Shown here one piece after another: positions 29,999 through 40,232 of a stretch of 64,000 bases of DNA. The DNA is from Marinicella litoralis. Lineage in GTDB: Bacteria; Pseudomonadota; Gammaproteobacteria; Xanthomonadales; Marinicellaceae. The translations under genes and the position numbers were made by a program. The notes beneath the pieces are model-generated. The model was not told the origin of the DNA, ran no database searches, and saw only the letters and a list, made by a program, of their open reading frames with translations. The stretch is from contig NZ_NIHB01000002.1 in the NCBI RefSeq assembly GCF_002591915.1, forward strand, positions 186,001 to 250,000, in the 5' to 3' direction. The stretch's first letter is position 1. The number at the start of each line of letters is the position of its first letter.

Positions 29999-31279
29999 TC
30001 ATTTCGTCCCTTGGTTTTTATAAATCACCCCGTCCTTCATCACAAAACGCACATCTTCCAAGGTTTTGATGTCATCTAAAGGATTTTCCGTGACGGCTAT
30101 GATGTCGGCTTTGTAGCCTGTTTTGATTTGGCCAATGTCATTGATACCAATCAAATCAGCACCATTGATGGTGGCCGATTGGATCGCTTCTAAAGCGGTC
30201 ATACCGTGACTCATCATGGCCGATAACTCATAGGCATTTTTACCATGTGGTATCAAAGGTGAATCGGTACCCAAGGCTATTTTAACTTTGGCTTTGATGG
30301 CCTTTTTCAAATTGGCCTGAGCCAGTGGCAAAGTTTCGCGGGCTTTTTGTGCTGTGATGGGCGGCATTTTATCGACATCATTAAGCACAAAATCTACCAA
30401 ACCAGATGTGGGGACCAAATACACACCCTGCTGCTTCATCAGCTTCATGGCTTCATCATCAATCATCGAGCCATGTTCTATCGAAGCCGCACCGGCTTTA
30501 ACAGCCGCAATGATGCCCTCAGTGCCATGAGCATGAGCCGCTACTTTATAGTGGTGTCGATTGGCTTCTTCCACGATGGCGCGCATTTCTGCATCACTCA
30601 ATTGCTGTGCGCCAACCGTATCCTCTAAAGACAATACGCCAGAAGTGGCATGCATTTTTATCACTTTGGCGCCCTGCTTGATTTGATACCGAACGGCTTT
30701 AATGGCTTCATCGGTACCACTGACAACGCCCATCTTGTGCGTGGGCTCAAGTAAAGAGGGCACCAAACCTTGGGTCACATCGCCATGTCCGCCCAAGATG
30801 GTAATCATGTGACCAGCTGGAATGATGCGCGGGCCCTTGATCCAGCCCTGCTCTACTGCTTGGGCCAAAGAAGCACCGATTAATTCATCAGTGATGTGCA
30901 AAGAACCCACGTTCCGCACCGTGGTAAAACCGCCCATTAATGTTAACTCAGCATTTTTGGCGCCCCGTAAAGCGCCTTTGGTGGCAGTTTCCTGAGTGAT
31001 GATGGCATCAAAATTACCCACATAATCTAAATCCAAATGGGTATGCATGTCAGTCAAACCAGGCAGCAGGTATTGATGTGTTAAATCAATGATGTGGGCA
31101 TCTGCCGGATACTGATCGGGGTTAATGGCCTCAATGCGACCACCCACAACCAAAACATTGGCAGGTTCTATCCATTCTCCATTAACCACATCCAAATAGG
31201 CTTTGGCCTGTATCAATTGGCTGTTTTCAGCTTGGGCCATGCCCATTGAACTTAAAATCACTAATAGCAGTATCCGCAT
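29999..31279 (-). CDS. Exported amidohydrolase (Xaa-Pro dipeptidase-like)
   Basis: 426 residues from ATG 31279 with AGAGGT just upstream; an in-frame GTG at 31285 overlaps that site. The signal peptide ends at AQAENS. The metal-dependent hydrolase motifs are complete: DMHTHLDLD, KVIKMHATSGV, AAHAHGTEG, SIEHGSMID and ALGTDSPLI. These match the imidazolonepropionase-like amidohydrolases, of which several are periplasmic Xaa-Pro or related dipeptidases. A paralogue is at 22432, and the S9 peptidase at 20188 may feed it. Confidence 0.87.
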   Translation of the reverse strand: MRILLLVILSSMGMAQAENSQLIQAKAYLDVVNGEWIEPANVLVVGGRIEAINPDQYPADAHIIDLTHQYLLPGLTDMHTHLDLDYVGNFDAIITQETATKGALRGAKNAELTLMGGFTTVRNVGSLHITDELIGASLAQAVEQGWIKGPRIIPAGHMITILGGHGDVTQGLVPSLLEPTHKMGVVSGTDEAIKAVRYQIKQGAKVIKMHATSGVLSLEDTVGAQQLSDAEMRAIVEEANRHHYKVAAHAHGTEGIIAAVKAGAASIEHGSMIDDEAMKLMKQQGVYLVPTSGLVDFVLNDVDKMPPITAQKARETLPLAQANLKKAIKAKVKIALGTDSPLIPHGKNAYELSAMMSHGMTALEAIQSATINGADLIGINDIGQIKTGYKADIIAVTENPLDDIKTLEDVRFVMKDGVIYKNQGTK

Positions 31280-31550
31280 AATCACCTCTTAAAAAATCTC
31301 ACAAGCATATCATATATATTTTAATCATTAATTCAAAAGCACTCAATACCAGACACCACACGTCAACAGGCTTGACCTTGGTTGAAACCAATGAATAAAA
31401 TGTAAGTAAATTTACATATATGACATAAATTCACAAAAATAAACTAACAATCTGTGATAAAAATGAATACATTATTAGTTATGAAGATGATATTCAAAAA
31501 ATTGAATATTTATGAATTTAAATCAAGCTATCTGGAGTTAGCCTATTAAT

Positions 31551-32105
31551 ATGAGTACTAAAGACATCAGTATTGCCGTCTGTGGCGAACCTGCTTACAT
31601 AAAAAGTTTGATTGACAGCATCAGTTTTGAACCCGTTGATTCCGTTACCCTTCGAATTAAGGTACCAGGCATCGAAACAAAGCAGGTCCTGGAAATGAAT
31701 ATTGGCAAATTACAGGTTGATGACAACCATCGAATTGATTTTTTTGGTAGCAATGACGAGGCTTTGTTTGAATTCATGAAAACCCGACCAGCCAACGAAT
31801 TTAACGGTTTGATTGTGGTGGTGAATGCCGATGACACACACAGGCTTGAAAGCATCCAGGATGATTTGATGCAGCACAAAAATTATTTAAAAAAACATGC
31901 ATTGGTGGTGGCCGTTACTGGCAAAGAATACAAACGGATTAAACAGGCCGAAGAGCACATCAGACAAGCCTTGTATGACATCAGCATTGTCGCCCCAGTT
32001 TTCAGTATAGACCCTGAAAACAAACAAGACGTGAATCTATTGGTTGAATCACTGTTGTGTTCAGCCAGCCCTGGCATCAATGAATCGAATGTCGCCACTG
32101 CTTAA
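31551..32105 (+). CDS. Degenerate small-GTPase-like protein
   Basis: 184 residues with the strand/helix rhythm of a Ras-like GTPase: first strand ISIAVCGEP, a DFFGSND segment at the switch II position, NGLIVVVNADD, ALVVAVTGKE at the guanine-specificity position, and APVFSIDPENKQD near the end. The P-loop GKS/T is absent (GEPAYIKS instead) and the NKxD motif is replaced by TGKE, so nucleotide binding is doubtful. It may be a pseudo-GTPase scaffold. The next gene starts 45 bases later and is probably its partner. Confidence 0.55.
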   Translation: MSTKDISIAVCGEPAYIKSLIDSISFEPVDSVTLRIKVPGIETKQVLEMNIGKLQVDDNHRIDFFGSNDEALFEFMKTRPANEFNGLIVVVNADDTHRLESIQDDLMQHKNYLKKHALVVAVTGKEYKRIKQAEEHIRQALYDISIVAPVFSIDPENKQDVNLLVESLLCSASPGINESNVATA

Positions 32106-32150
32106 TAAGCAAATCAATGATTGAATTAAACCCTATAAAACACTTTAACC

Positions 32151-33221
32151 ATGACTAAATCTAAATCCACAGTTAAATTTGTCGCTGTTTGTTTCCAGAA
32201 CTTTGACGCCATTACGCAAAAATTATTACTGTCTGCCTTGACTGACTCAAAATATTCAATTGAGTTGATGGAAGAGCCAGTTGATGCTGATTTATGCTTT
32301 TTCAATCAAGAACGAGAAAGCGACCAGCCGGAAATTGAAACTTTGATCGAGTTGTTAGAAAATCATGACATCCCATTGATTTTATTGACTGATTATAAAG
32401 ACTTATCCGATAAACCATTGTTAAAAACCTTGGACAAGCCGGCTGAAAACCATCCAATCAGTGAATTTCTCAACCAAGTTCAAACCGTCTTCTACAAAGA
32501 ACTCAACAACACCTTAAAACGCAAAGCAGCACAACAACCGGCCAAATTAATTTTCAACAAACATTTATCCAATGCGATCAACCCAGAACAAATTCAGTAT
32601 GAAACCAATCGTTTCTATGCACAAAAATACGTGGGTCTAACCCCTGATATTGATTTTGATGTGGCCGCAGAACTCAAACACATCCAATTGAATCCTCAAA
32701 GCTACTTCTTTCATTACCTCAAAGCAGCGTTTGCTCTTTCCAAAGAGAATCAAAGAATAGCTCGGGTCAAAACGGTTTATGGTATTTTTTATGTCGATGC
32801 TTTACAAAAAGTGATTTATCACGATAAAAACACCGAAGAAATCATCAACATCCATAAAATTCCATTTTACAAAGAAACCCAAGTGACCATCCCTAAATTC
32901 AAACGTGCAGAATTGAATGCATTACAAGAGCTGTATAAGTTTGATTACGAGCCCTTTGTCTGGCTCAGCAGCATCAATGCCAGCAAAGGCAAGGTTCCCG
33001 CCCATATCGACTTCAATGCTCCCATAAAATTGCTGGCCTGGCCCGATTTGACAAAGTTGGTGGTCTTTAAACACTCCATTCGCATCATTGCCTTGTGGTC
33101 CAGAGGTCAGTACTCATTGAAGCAAACGGGTCAACTGTTAAAAATTCCTCAACGCTATCCACTAACCATCTACACGGCCATGCACGCATTGGGACTGATT
33201 GAAGAAGCGAAGCCTCAGTAA
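32151..33221 (+). CDS. Putative signalling protein with receiver-like N-terminus
   Basis: 356 residues, no signal peptide. Residues 1-110 look like a diverged response-regulator receiver (KFVAVCFQNFDA, DADLCFFNQE, DIPLILLTDYKD), lacking a clear phospho-acceptor context. The middle is unassigned; the last 50 residues (WSRGQYSLKQTGQLLKIPQR) resemble a winged helix. Close linkage to the pseudo-GTPase gene suggests a two-gene signalling module, possibly linked to motility or surface behaviour. I do not recognise an established family. Confidence 0.5.
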   Translation: MTKSKSTVKFVAVCFQNFDAITQKLLLSALTDSKYSIELMEEPVDADLCFFNQERESDQPEIETLIELLENHDIPLILLTDYKDLSDKPLLKTLDKPAENHPISEFLNQVQTVFYKELNNTLKRKAAQQPAKLIFNKHLSNAINPEQIQYETNRFYAQKYVGLTPDIDFDVAAELKHIQLNPQSYFFHYLKAAFALSKENQRIARVKTVYGIFYVDALQKVIYHDKNTEEIINIHKIPFYKETQVTIPKFKRAELNALQELYKFDYEPFVWLSSINASKGKVPAHIDFNAPIKLLAWPDLTKLVVFKHSIRIIALWSRGQYSLKQTGQLLKIPQRYPLTIYTAMHALGLIEEAKPQ

Positions 33222-33356
33222 ACCGCATTGATATGCAGTACATCATGAATGCTAAACGTTAAAATCACAGCACCAAAATTCTGACTACTGAAACAAGCTG
33301 AAATCAATATTCAGACACGTTTTAGTAGCCGTTCACTCAATTGAATTAAGCACCAA

Positions 33357-35069
33357 TCAATCAAAGCCATGCCTGAATATAATGTCAGGCGCATATTCAA
33401 AAGCACCCGCATCGTAAGCACCGAATGCATTGTTGACACTTGCCATGTCATATCCCCTCAGCACATTGTTCAGATCATGGTATTGTGCTGGGAATAAATC
33501 ATTGGCACAAAAATCAATGGCATCAGATGCCAATGATGGCCTGAAATCTGCAGCAGCTGCATTGATAAACAACGGATCGTTGCTTAATACAACACCAACA
33601 TTTCCGCTCAAAGATGCCGTTTCATGAACTATTGAACAATCAATTTGTGCTGTGGCAGGTCCGTTAAAATTGAACACCGTACCGTTGTCCCAAATGATGC
33701 TGTTAAACACATTGAGCACTTGTCTGTTATCAATGTTGTTGGCCGTAAAAAAGTTGTTAACGTCATTGTTGACTACCGTGTTGTACACAAAATCGAGTTG
33801 CGCTGCTTGGCTATTGGCAGCCCCTATGTGAATCAATGAAGTCGCGGGTGATTGATTGCCATTCGATTCGTTGTCTCTGATCAGGTTGCCCTCTAAACGC
33901 AACATGGCCGAATCATTGATGACAAAGCCACTGACCAAGTTTGAGCGATTGCTGTTGATGTCAGTTTGGGAAATTTGTACATTGGACCCATCACTGAAAT
34001 ACCCTGCACCACCCTCAGCAGCAAGTCCATACCCAGTGTTGCTTTTCATTTCTGAACAATACTGCTCACCATAACTGCAGCCTGTTGCTGCTTGACTCAT
34101 CACCAAAGAAGCTTGGTCTGTCACCACCATACCTGCACCATGGTTTATAGAACCATTAAAATTAACTTCTGTATTGATCAAATGAGCCGTTGAGTCTACA
34201 CCCGTTAAATAGAGTCCGCCTCCACTTGGCTGTTGATCTTCATAAGCATAGTTGATGCTGATTTGTGCTGGATAATCAGGAGTGCCTGTAACGTTTAACT
34301 GGGCGCCTGTCTGTAAATAGATACCACCACCTTTATTGGCTTCATTGTAGATGATCCCGAAATAAACACGTCCTCCCACCAACTCTCCACTGGCATTGGT
34401 GATTTCACAGCCCTGCCCACCAAATATTCCACCACCATTAAAAGTGGCTTCATTGTTATTGATGGTTGATTTACTGTCTATTATCAATCGAGCCCCATCC
34501 GAACAATAAACACCGCCGCCGTAACCCGTGGCTTGGTTGCTGTGTACTTCGGTATTTTCTAACCTGAGGGTGGCGTCAGCACCATACACATGCAGCCCAC
34601 CACCTTCAACCCCACGATTGTCATAGACAATTGAATTTCGAATGATGACGTTGCTGTTACCACTGACTTTGATCCCACCTGCCCCACCAGCAGAAACATT
34701 GTTGCCATCATACACCTCAAAATTTTCAATGATCACCGTAGCCACAATGGGTAAATCTGCAGCAACTTCAATCACCGTGTTGTTGTTGGCATTCAAGCCA
34801 CTCCATTTAGATTTTTCACTGCCCAGTACATCAGCCTGGGCATCCATACAACTGTCATATCCACCTTTGAAACTTTTGAATTTATCCATGACAAAGTTAT
34901 TGGTGTAAACCTGTTCGTTGGTTACCCGGACCTCTAATTCATTACTTTGGTAAGCCTCAAACAATTGATTGAAATCACAATCCACTCCCAATCCAACAGT
35001 GACGAATGATTTCACAACGCCTGTGATTGAAATCATTATTAACAAGCTTATCAATTTAAATCTGCACAT
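33357..35069 (-). CDS. Secreted right-handed beta-helix protein
   Basis: 570 residues from ATG 35069 with GAGG correctly spaced; GTG 35075 overlaps the ribosome-binding site. After the signal peptide the protein is a series of parallel beta-helix turns with repeated short motifs such as NVIIRNSIVYDNRG, GGGLHVYG and GGGVYCSDG, as in choice-of-anchor-Q and polymorphic outer-membrane-like proteins. No catalytic residues are evident. The C-terminus ends DIIFRHGFD, related to the IFADGFE tail of the 26143 gene. Likely surface-exposed or secreted adhesin or polysaccharide-binding protein. Confidence 0.75.
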   Translation of the reverse strand: MCRFKLISLLIMISITGVVKSFVTVGLGVDCDFNQLFEAYQSNELEVRVTNEQVYTNNFVMDKFKSFKGGYDSCMDAQADVLGSEKSKWSGLNANNNTVIEVAADLPIVATVIIENFEVYDGNNVSAGGAGGIKVSGNSNVIIRNSIVYDNRGVEGGGLHVYGADATLRLENTEVHSNQATGYGGGVYCSDGARLIIDSKSTINNNEATFNGGGIFGGQGCEITNASGELVGGRVYFGIIYNEANKGGGIYLQTGAQLNVTGTPDYPAQISINYAYEDQQPSGGGLYLTGVDSTAHLINTEVNFNGSINHGAGMVVTDQASLVMSQAATGCSYGEQYCSEMKSNTGYGLAAEGGAGYFSDGSNVQISQTDINSNRSNLVSGFVINDSAMLRLEGNLIRDNESNGNQSPATSLIHIGAANSQAAQLDFVYNTVVNNDVNNFFTANNIDNRQVLNVFNSIIWDNGTVFNFNGPATAQIDCSIVHETASLSGNVGVVLSNDPLFINAAAADFRPSLASDAIDFCANDLFPAQYHDLNNVLRGYDMASVNNAFGAYDAGAFEYAPDIIFRHGFD

Positions 35070-35489
35070 ACACACCTCTGCTATCTAAAAACTTATTTAT
35101 ACAATTTGAAGTCTGAAAGAGCCTGAAAACAGTCTGAATAGCATGGCAAATCGGTCTTTTTGTGAACCACTTATCAATTTTTGTAACAATCAACCTTCAA
35201 CTAAATCGTTCAACACCATTCATCACAACTTATGCAAGTTAAACATATCGGCCCAAAAAATCGAAGAGTACGTCCTTACCAAATGATAAAACAAGATAAA
35301 TGGGCAGAGCTGCCAGCCAAAAGTGATTATTCATAAGACAAATAACAAACAGCCACAAGCTCATGGGGTAGCAAAAACACACGAAACAAAAGCCATTAAG
35401 CCACCCCTCGCACAACAGATCATCATTTAGCCAAGCACACTCATTTAAACAGTTGATTTTTCAACGTTTTTATATCAATATAGTATGTA
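35070..35489. other. Intergenic region
   Basis: A divergent promoter region of about 420 bases. It is AT-rich with no repeat, hairpin or small gene that I can support. Confidence 0.5.
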
Positions 35490-38400
35490 GTGAGTGGGCA
35501 CAGTTCAAAAAGCAAATCTAATCTTTCAATTTGGAATATTTTTCAAGTGTTTCTCTGCAATGGACTTCTACTCTATGCCATTATGCTGGCTTCAATTGCC
35601 AACGGTGCTGATTCCATACAATTTAAACAAATGCTGGGGGAGGATGACCTGGCTTCAAATTATGTAAATCACATCATCCAACGGCAAGACGGGTTCATTT
35701 GGATTGCTACCGCCGAAGGGATCAGTCGCTATGATGGCAAAAACATCATCAATCACAAGTCTTATCCTGACAACCACAAAAGCCTTCCAAACCCATGGGT
35801 TAACTACCTATTGGAAGATCATAATCAGCAGCTTTGGATTGCCACTGCCACGGGCGTAGCTCGCATGTTGCCGGATGAAATTAACTTTGAACAATACAAT
35901 TTTTCACCCATCAAAGAAAACTCAATTGCTGGCAACTACGTCGTACATATGATTGAAGATGACCACCATAGATTGTGGTTTGCCACGGAACGCGGTTTAA
36001 GTATGTATCAAGCTGACAGCAATGATTTTAAAAACCATTATATCGACAGCGATACAGACAACATTGACATAAACATCATCAATGCAATTGCTCAAAAAAA
36101 CTCCCAACAACTGTGGATTGCCAATGACAATGGTCTTCATGTATTTGACATCCAAACAACCACCTTCACACCCCACCCATTAGATGACACAAAAACTTTT
36201 TCAATCTTGGATCTGGCTACAGAAAGCCAAGGTTCATTGTGGATAGTAACCGCTGATCATGGACTCAAAAAATTGGATACAAAAAACCATGAGCTAACCT
36301 CTTTTCGTTACCAATCTGACAACCTAAATTCAATGATCAGTGATGGACTTTGGGATGTCTTCATTGACCGAGATGACAATGTATGGGTGGCCAGTTGGGG
36401 TGAAGGCATCAGTCTAATCTCTGCAAAAAGCGGTGAAATCAGTCGTTTTTCTCACAACCAAGGCGATCCGCGCAGCATACCTAGCAATTTAACCACTGGT
36501 ATATTCCAGGACAGCAATGGATTAATTTGGGTTTCAACCTATGATGGCGTTGCCCTATATGACCCTAATAATCACATAGAATCCATTCGTCCAGTACCTG
36601 GTAAGAAAAATTCATTGAGCAGTGATTTGGTGTGGAATTATATAGAAACAAAAGATGCCATTTGGATTGGCACCACCGAAGGCATCAACCGCTGGGATAA
36701 AAACAATGGTTTGATTGAAAGTTTTTATTCAGGTAAAGACAAAGATGCAAAGAACGACTTTACCTCAATTTGGACCATGGCCAAAGCAAACGATCAAACC
36801 TTTTGGCTAGGAACAGAGTTTGGTCTGGCTCAATTCGACACGCAAACCAAAGCAATGACTTTCTTGTCAGAGTCTCCCAATCGCAGCGAAAGTGAGGTTA
36901 AAGTGTTGGAAAACCCAGTGTGGTGCATGACTGTTAACCCAGATCAGTCGATTTGGGTGGGGAGCAATTCTGCCAATCTTTACTTAATTGACAAAGAACA
37001 TAATTTAATCAAGGATTACACTGATCTGATTAAAACGACATTGGCAAAATATGAAAACATTGAGTTCACCGATATAACCCATGACACCCATGGCAACCTG
37101 TGGTTAAGTACGGTTTCTGGCTTATACTTTTTTAATCTCGAACAAAACTTGATTACACCGGTCAGATCAAACCGAGGAGAAGTCTTATATGAAAATGACT
37201 GGATTTTTTCGGTCGAAAATCATCGGGACAATCAATATTGGGTTAGCAGTCAATATTTTGGACTGTCACTGTTCCAACTTAATTTAGCAGGAACCATGGA
37301 TCAGTTGTTACATTTTGATAACAGCCACCCTCAAATCGTTGATAGCAGCGTTTACACCATCATCCCAATCAACGACACTGATGTGTGGTTTACAGGCAGG
37401 AAAAACCTCTATCACATTGATTTAAATACTAATGAAGTAACCAACTATGGTCATAGTAATTTTGAATCCGATCTTATTTTTCATGAAAACTCTCAGCTCT
37501 TTTCAAATGACGAATTGATTTACTTGGGGAGCAATAGAGGCGCCATCCGTTTTGATCCACTGTTGGTTAAAAAGTCTAATTTCCAACCGAAAGTCTATCT
37601 AACAGGGATAAAAAGTAACAGCATGGCGATAGCGAAATCACTAAGTGATCCTGGTCTCCAGAATTTCAAGCAAAGCACCCAACCCGAATTCAGCATGGTG
37701 CCCATTCACTTGATAAAAAACCATACTTTTGATTATGCAGACACCATTTTTACATTCGAATTTGCTGCCTTGAATTACATGTATTCTGATGAATTGAATT
37801 ACGCCTATCGAATACCTGAACTGGATGAAAAATGGATTGAACTACAAAACCGCAATGAATTGACTTTAACCAATTTGGCCGCAGGCGATTACCACCTGGA
37901 AGTCAAGGCCACCAACGCAGACCTCCAGTGGAGCGACCACACTGCAGCAATCAACTTCACGTTACTACCCAAACCCTGGTTAACTTGGTGGGCCAAATCA
38001 GCCTACATTTTAATCACCTTACTGATTCTTTCTGTCTTTATCAGACTCTATCGCAGCCGTTTAATGACCCAGTACGCCTTGGCTCACAGAGAAGTACAAC
38101 TATCACAAGCCATTTGGGGCAGTGGTGATGAATTGTGGGAATGGGACATTCGGAAGCAACAAATCACCAGAACCAACAGTGAGGAATTAGACGACCAGCG
38201 CTCTCGATTTTTCAATGGTATTTTTGAATCCAACACCTTAAATATTCACCCTGATGACATCGAAAAATTACAACAAAAAATTCAAGACATACTGAGCGGC
38301 AAAAGCAATGAATTTGACGCGGTTTACCGCCAAATGAACAGCCAAGGTGACTGGCTTTGGATGCAAGACCGTGCCAAAGTAACCAGGTGGTCAAGCCAAA

Positions 38401-40163
38401 ATAAACCCATCATCATCAATGGCATCAGCCGAAACATCAATACCATCAAGAAAAAAGAAGAAAGAAGCCAGCTTATAGCAACCGCTTTCCAAAGCAGTTC
38501 AGATGGCGCGCTGGTTTTAGATTCATCACTTAAAATCGTTTCAATCAATGCCGCATTCACCGACATGACTGGCTATGACGAGCGAATAATTGACAAAACC
38601 ATGCTGAGGGATTCTGGACACATTTCTACTGATTTAATGAACTCAACGGCTTTATTCAAGCACATCAAAACAGCCATCGAAAGCGGTGATCCTTTCCGCA
38701 ATGAAATAGCCATAACCACCATCACTGGTCAGACGATGCCAGTCGATCTAAGGGTCAACAGTATCTATAATGCACAAAAGAAACTCACCCATTTCATTGC
38801 AACCATCACCGACATCACATACCGCAAAACTTCAGAAGAAGCGTTAAAGAAACTGGCCAATTATGACAGCCTGACTGGATTACCCAATCGCTCATTGATG
38901 ATGATCAAATTGAATCACGCCTTACTGCAAGCAGAACAAGAACTGGCACACATGGCTATCTTGTTTATTGACCTTGATCATTTTAAAAACATCAACGACA
39001 GTTTGGGACACACCATAGGCGACGAATTGTTGGTTGCGGTAGCCAATCGCTTAACCCAATGTGTCAGACAATCTGACACCATCGCCAGAATTGGTGGCGA
39101 CGAATTCACCATTGGTATCCTCGGTTATGACAGCGAACATGATGTGATCAAGGTGGCAGAGAAAGTGTTACAAAAAATGGCCAAACCATTCCAATTAGAA
39201 AACCATGAATTAATCATTACACCGAGTATTGGCATCGCCACTTATGACGGCAGTAAAACCGACATTGAAACTCTATTAATGCAAGCGGACACCGCGATGT
39301 ATCAAGCCAAAAGAAGTGGTCGAAATAACTTTAGGTTTTTTACCGAATCAATGAACCAAGCTGTGCTGCAAAGAGTCGACATTGAGATGCGCTTAAGAAA
39401 AGCGATACTCAATGATGAGTTACTGCTGCATTACCAACCTAAGTTTTGTTTGAAAACTGAAAAAGTAACGGGCTTCGAAGCGCTGTTGCGCTGGCAAGAT
39501 GCCAACAACATCCTGACGCCTCCCGATGAATTCATCCCGATAGCAGAAGAAACAGGGCTGATTTTTTCCATTGGTGAATTCGTACTCGAAAATGCCTGCA
39601 AAGAACTCAACCGATGGCACAACAACGGACACCAAGACATCAGCGTAGCCATCAACCTTTCAGCGATTCAATTCATGGACAAAAAACTGGTATCAAGGGT
39701 CAGCCAAATGATGGAAAAATACCACATTCCACCATTGTCCTTGGAAGTAGAAATCACTGAAAGCACTTTGATTGAAAATTTACAATACACCGTTAAAACG
39801 TTGAAAGAACTGAAAAAACTGGGAGTGAAATTATCATTGGACGATTTTGGCACGGGCTATTCTTCATTGAATTATTTGAAACGCTTCCCCATTCACGCCT
39901 TAAAAATTGACCGCTCATTCATTTTAGACATGGTGAATGATGCCAGAGACGCCAGCATGGTTGAATCCATCATTTCATTGGCTCATAAACTGTCCATTGA
40001 AGTGATCGCTGAAGGGGTGGAAACCAAAGAACAATTAACGATGCTTGCATCCTACCAAATAGAACAGGTTCAGGGCTTCTTGCTCAGCGAAGCAGTGGAT
40101 ACCCATGCCGCTGCTGAGATTTTGCAACAAGACATCACTGTTTCTGAAATTCTGAACAAATGA
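35490..40163 (+). CDS. Periplasmic propeller sensor fused to PAS-GGDEF-EAL
   Basis: 1557 residues, starting at GTG 35490 and followed by a signal-anchor. Residues about 40-720 carry two-component-regulator propeller repeats (WIATAEGISRYDG, WFATERGLSMY, WVSTYDGVALYD). A Y_Y_Y domain (about 745-830) and a transmembrane helix (about 833-855) follow. In the cytoplasm there are two PAS domains, a GGDEF domain with ARIGGDEF (about 1200) and an EAL domain with FEALLRW (about 1330) and DDFGTGYSS. Both enzyme signatures are intact. Propeller/Y_Y_Y sensors usually drive histidine kinases for polysaccharide sensing; here the output is cyclic di-GMP turnover. Confidence 0.92.
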   Translation: MSGHSSKSKSNLSIWNIFQVFLCNGLLLYAIMLASIANGADSIQFKQMLGEDDLASNYVNHIIQRQDGFIWIATAEGISRYDGKNIINHKSYPDNHKSLPNPWVNYLLEDHNQQLWIATATGVARMLPDEINFEQYNFSPIKENSIAGNYVVHMIEDDHHRLWFATERGLSMYQADSNDFKNHYIDSDTDNIDINIINAIAQKNSQQLWIANDNGLHVFDIQTTTFTPHPLDDTKTFSILDLATESQGSLWIVTADHGLKKLDTKNHELTSFRYQSDNLNSMISDGLWDVFIDRDDNVWVASWGEGISLISAKSGEISRFSHNQGDPRSIPSNLTTGIFQDSNGLIWVSTYDGVALYDPNNHIESIRPVPGKKNSLSSDLVWNYIETKDAIWIGTTEGINRWDKNNGLIESFYSGKDKDAKNDFTSIWTMAKANDQTFWLGTEFGLAQFDTQTKAMTFLSESPNRSESEVKVLENPVWCMTVNPDQSIWVGSNSANLYLIDKEHNLIKDYTDLIKTTLAKYENIEFTDITHDTHGNLWLSTVSGLYFFNLEQNLITPVRSNRGEVLYENDWIFSVENHRDNQYWVSSQYFGLSLFQLNLAGTMDQLLHFDNSHPQIVDSSVYTIIPINDTDVWFTGRKNLYHIDLNTNEVTNYGHSNFESDLIFHENSQLFSNDELIYLGSNRGAIRFDPLLVKKSNFQPKVYLTGIKSNSMAIAKSLSDPGLQNFKQSTQPEFSMVPIHLIKNHTFDYADTIFTFEFAALNYMYSDELNYAYRIPELDEKWIELQNRNELTLTNLAAGDYHLEVKATNADLQWSDHTAAINFTLLPKPWLTWWAKSAYILITLLILSVFIRLYRSRLMTQYALAHREVQLSQAIWGSGDELWEWDIRKQQITRTNSEELDDQRSRFFNGIFESNTLNIHPDDIEKLQQKIQDILSGKSNEFDAVYRQMNSQGDWLWMQDRAKVTRWSSQNKPIIINGISRNINTIKKKEERSQLIATAFQSSSDGALVLDSSLKIVSINAAFTDMTGYDERIIDKTMLRDSGHISTDLMNSTALFKHIKTAIESGDPFRNEIAITTITGQTMPVDLRVNSIYNAQKKLTHFIATITDITYRKTSEEALKKLANYDSLTGLPNRSLMMIKLNHALLQAEQELAHMAILFIDLDHFKNINDSLGHTIGDELLVAVANRLTQCVRQSDTIARIGGDEFTIGILGYDSEHDVIKVAEKVLQKMAKPFQLENHELIITPSIGIATYDGSKTDIETLLMQADTAMYQAKRSGRNNFRFFTESMNQAVLQRVDIEMRLRKAILNDELLLHYQPKFCLKTEKVTGFEALLRWQDANNILTPPDEFIPIAEETGLIFSIGEFVLENACKELNRWHNNGHQDISVAINLSAIQFMDKKLVSRVSQMMEKYHIPPLSLEVEITESTLIENLQYTVKTLKELKKLGVKLSLDDFGTGYSSLNYLKRFPIHALKIDRSFILDMVNDARDASMVESIISLAHKLSIEVIAEGVETKEQLTMLASYQIEQVQGFLLSEAVDTHAAAEILQQDITVSEILNK

Positions 40164-40232
40164 ATTAAGTTGAAATCTTCACTCATCATCATTCAATAGA
40201 CCCATTATTTTAATGACATCCCCGGCACACCA

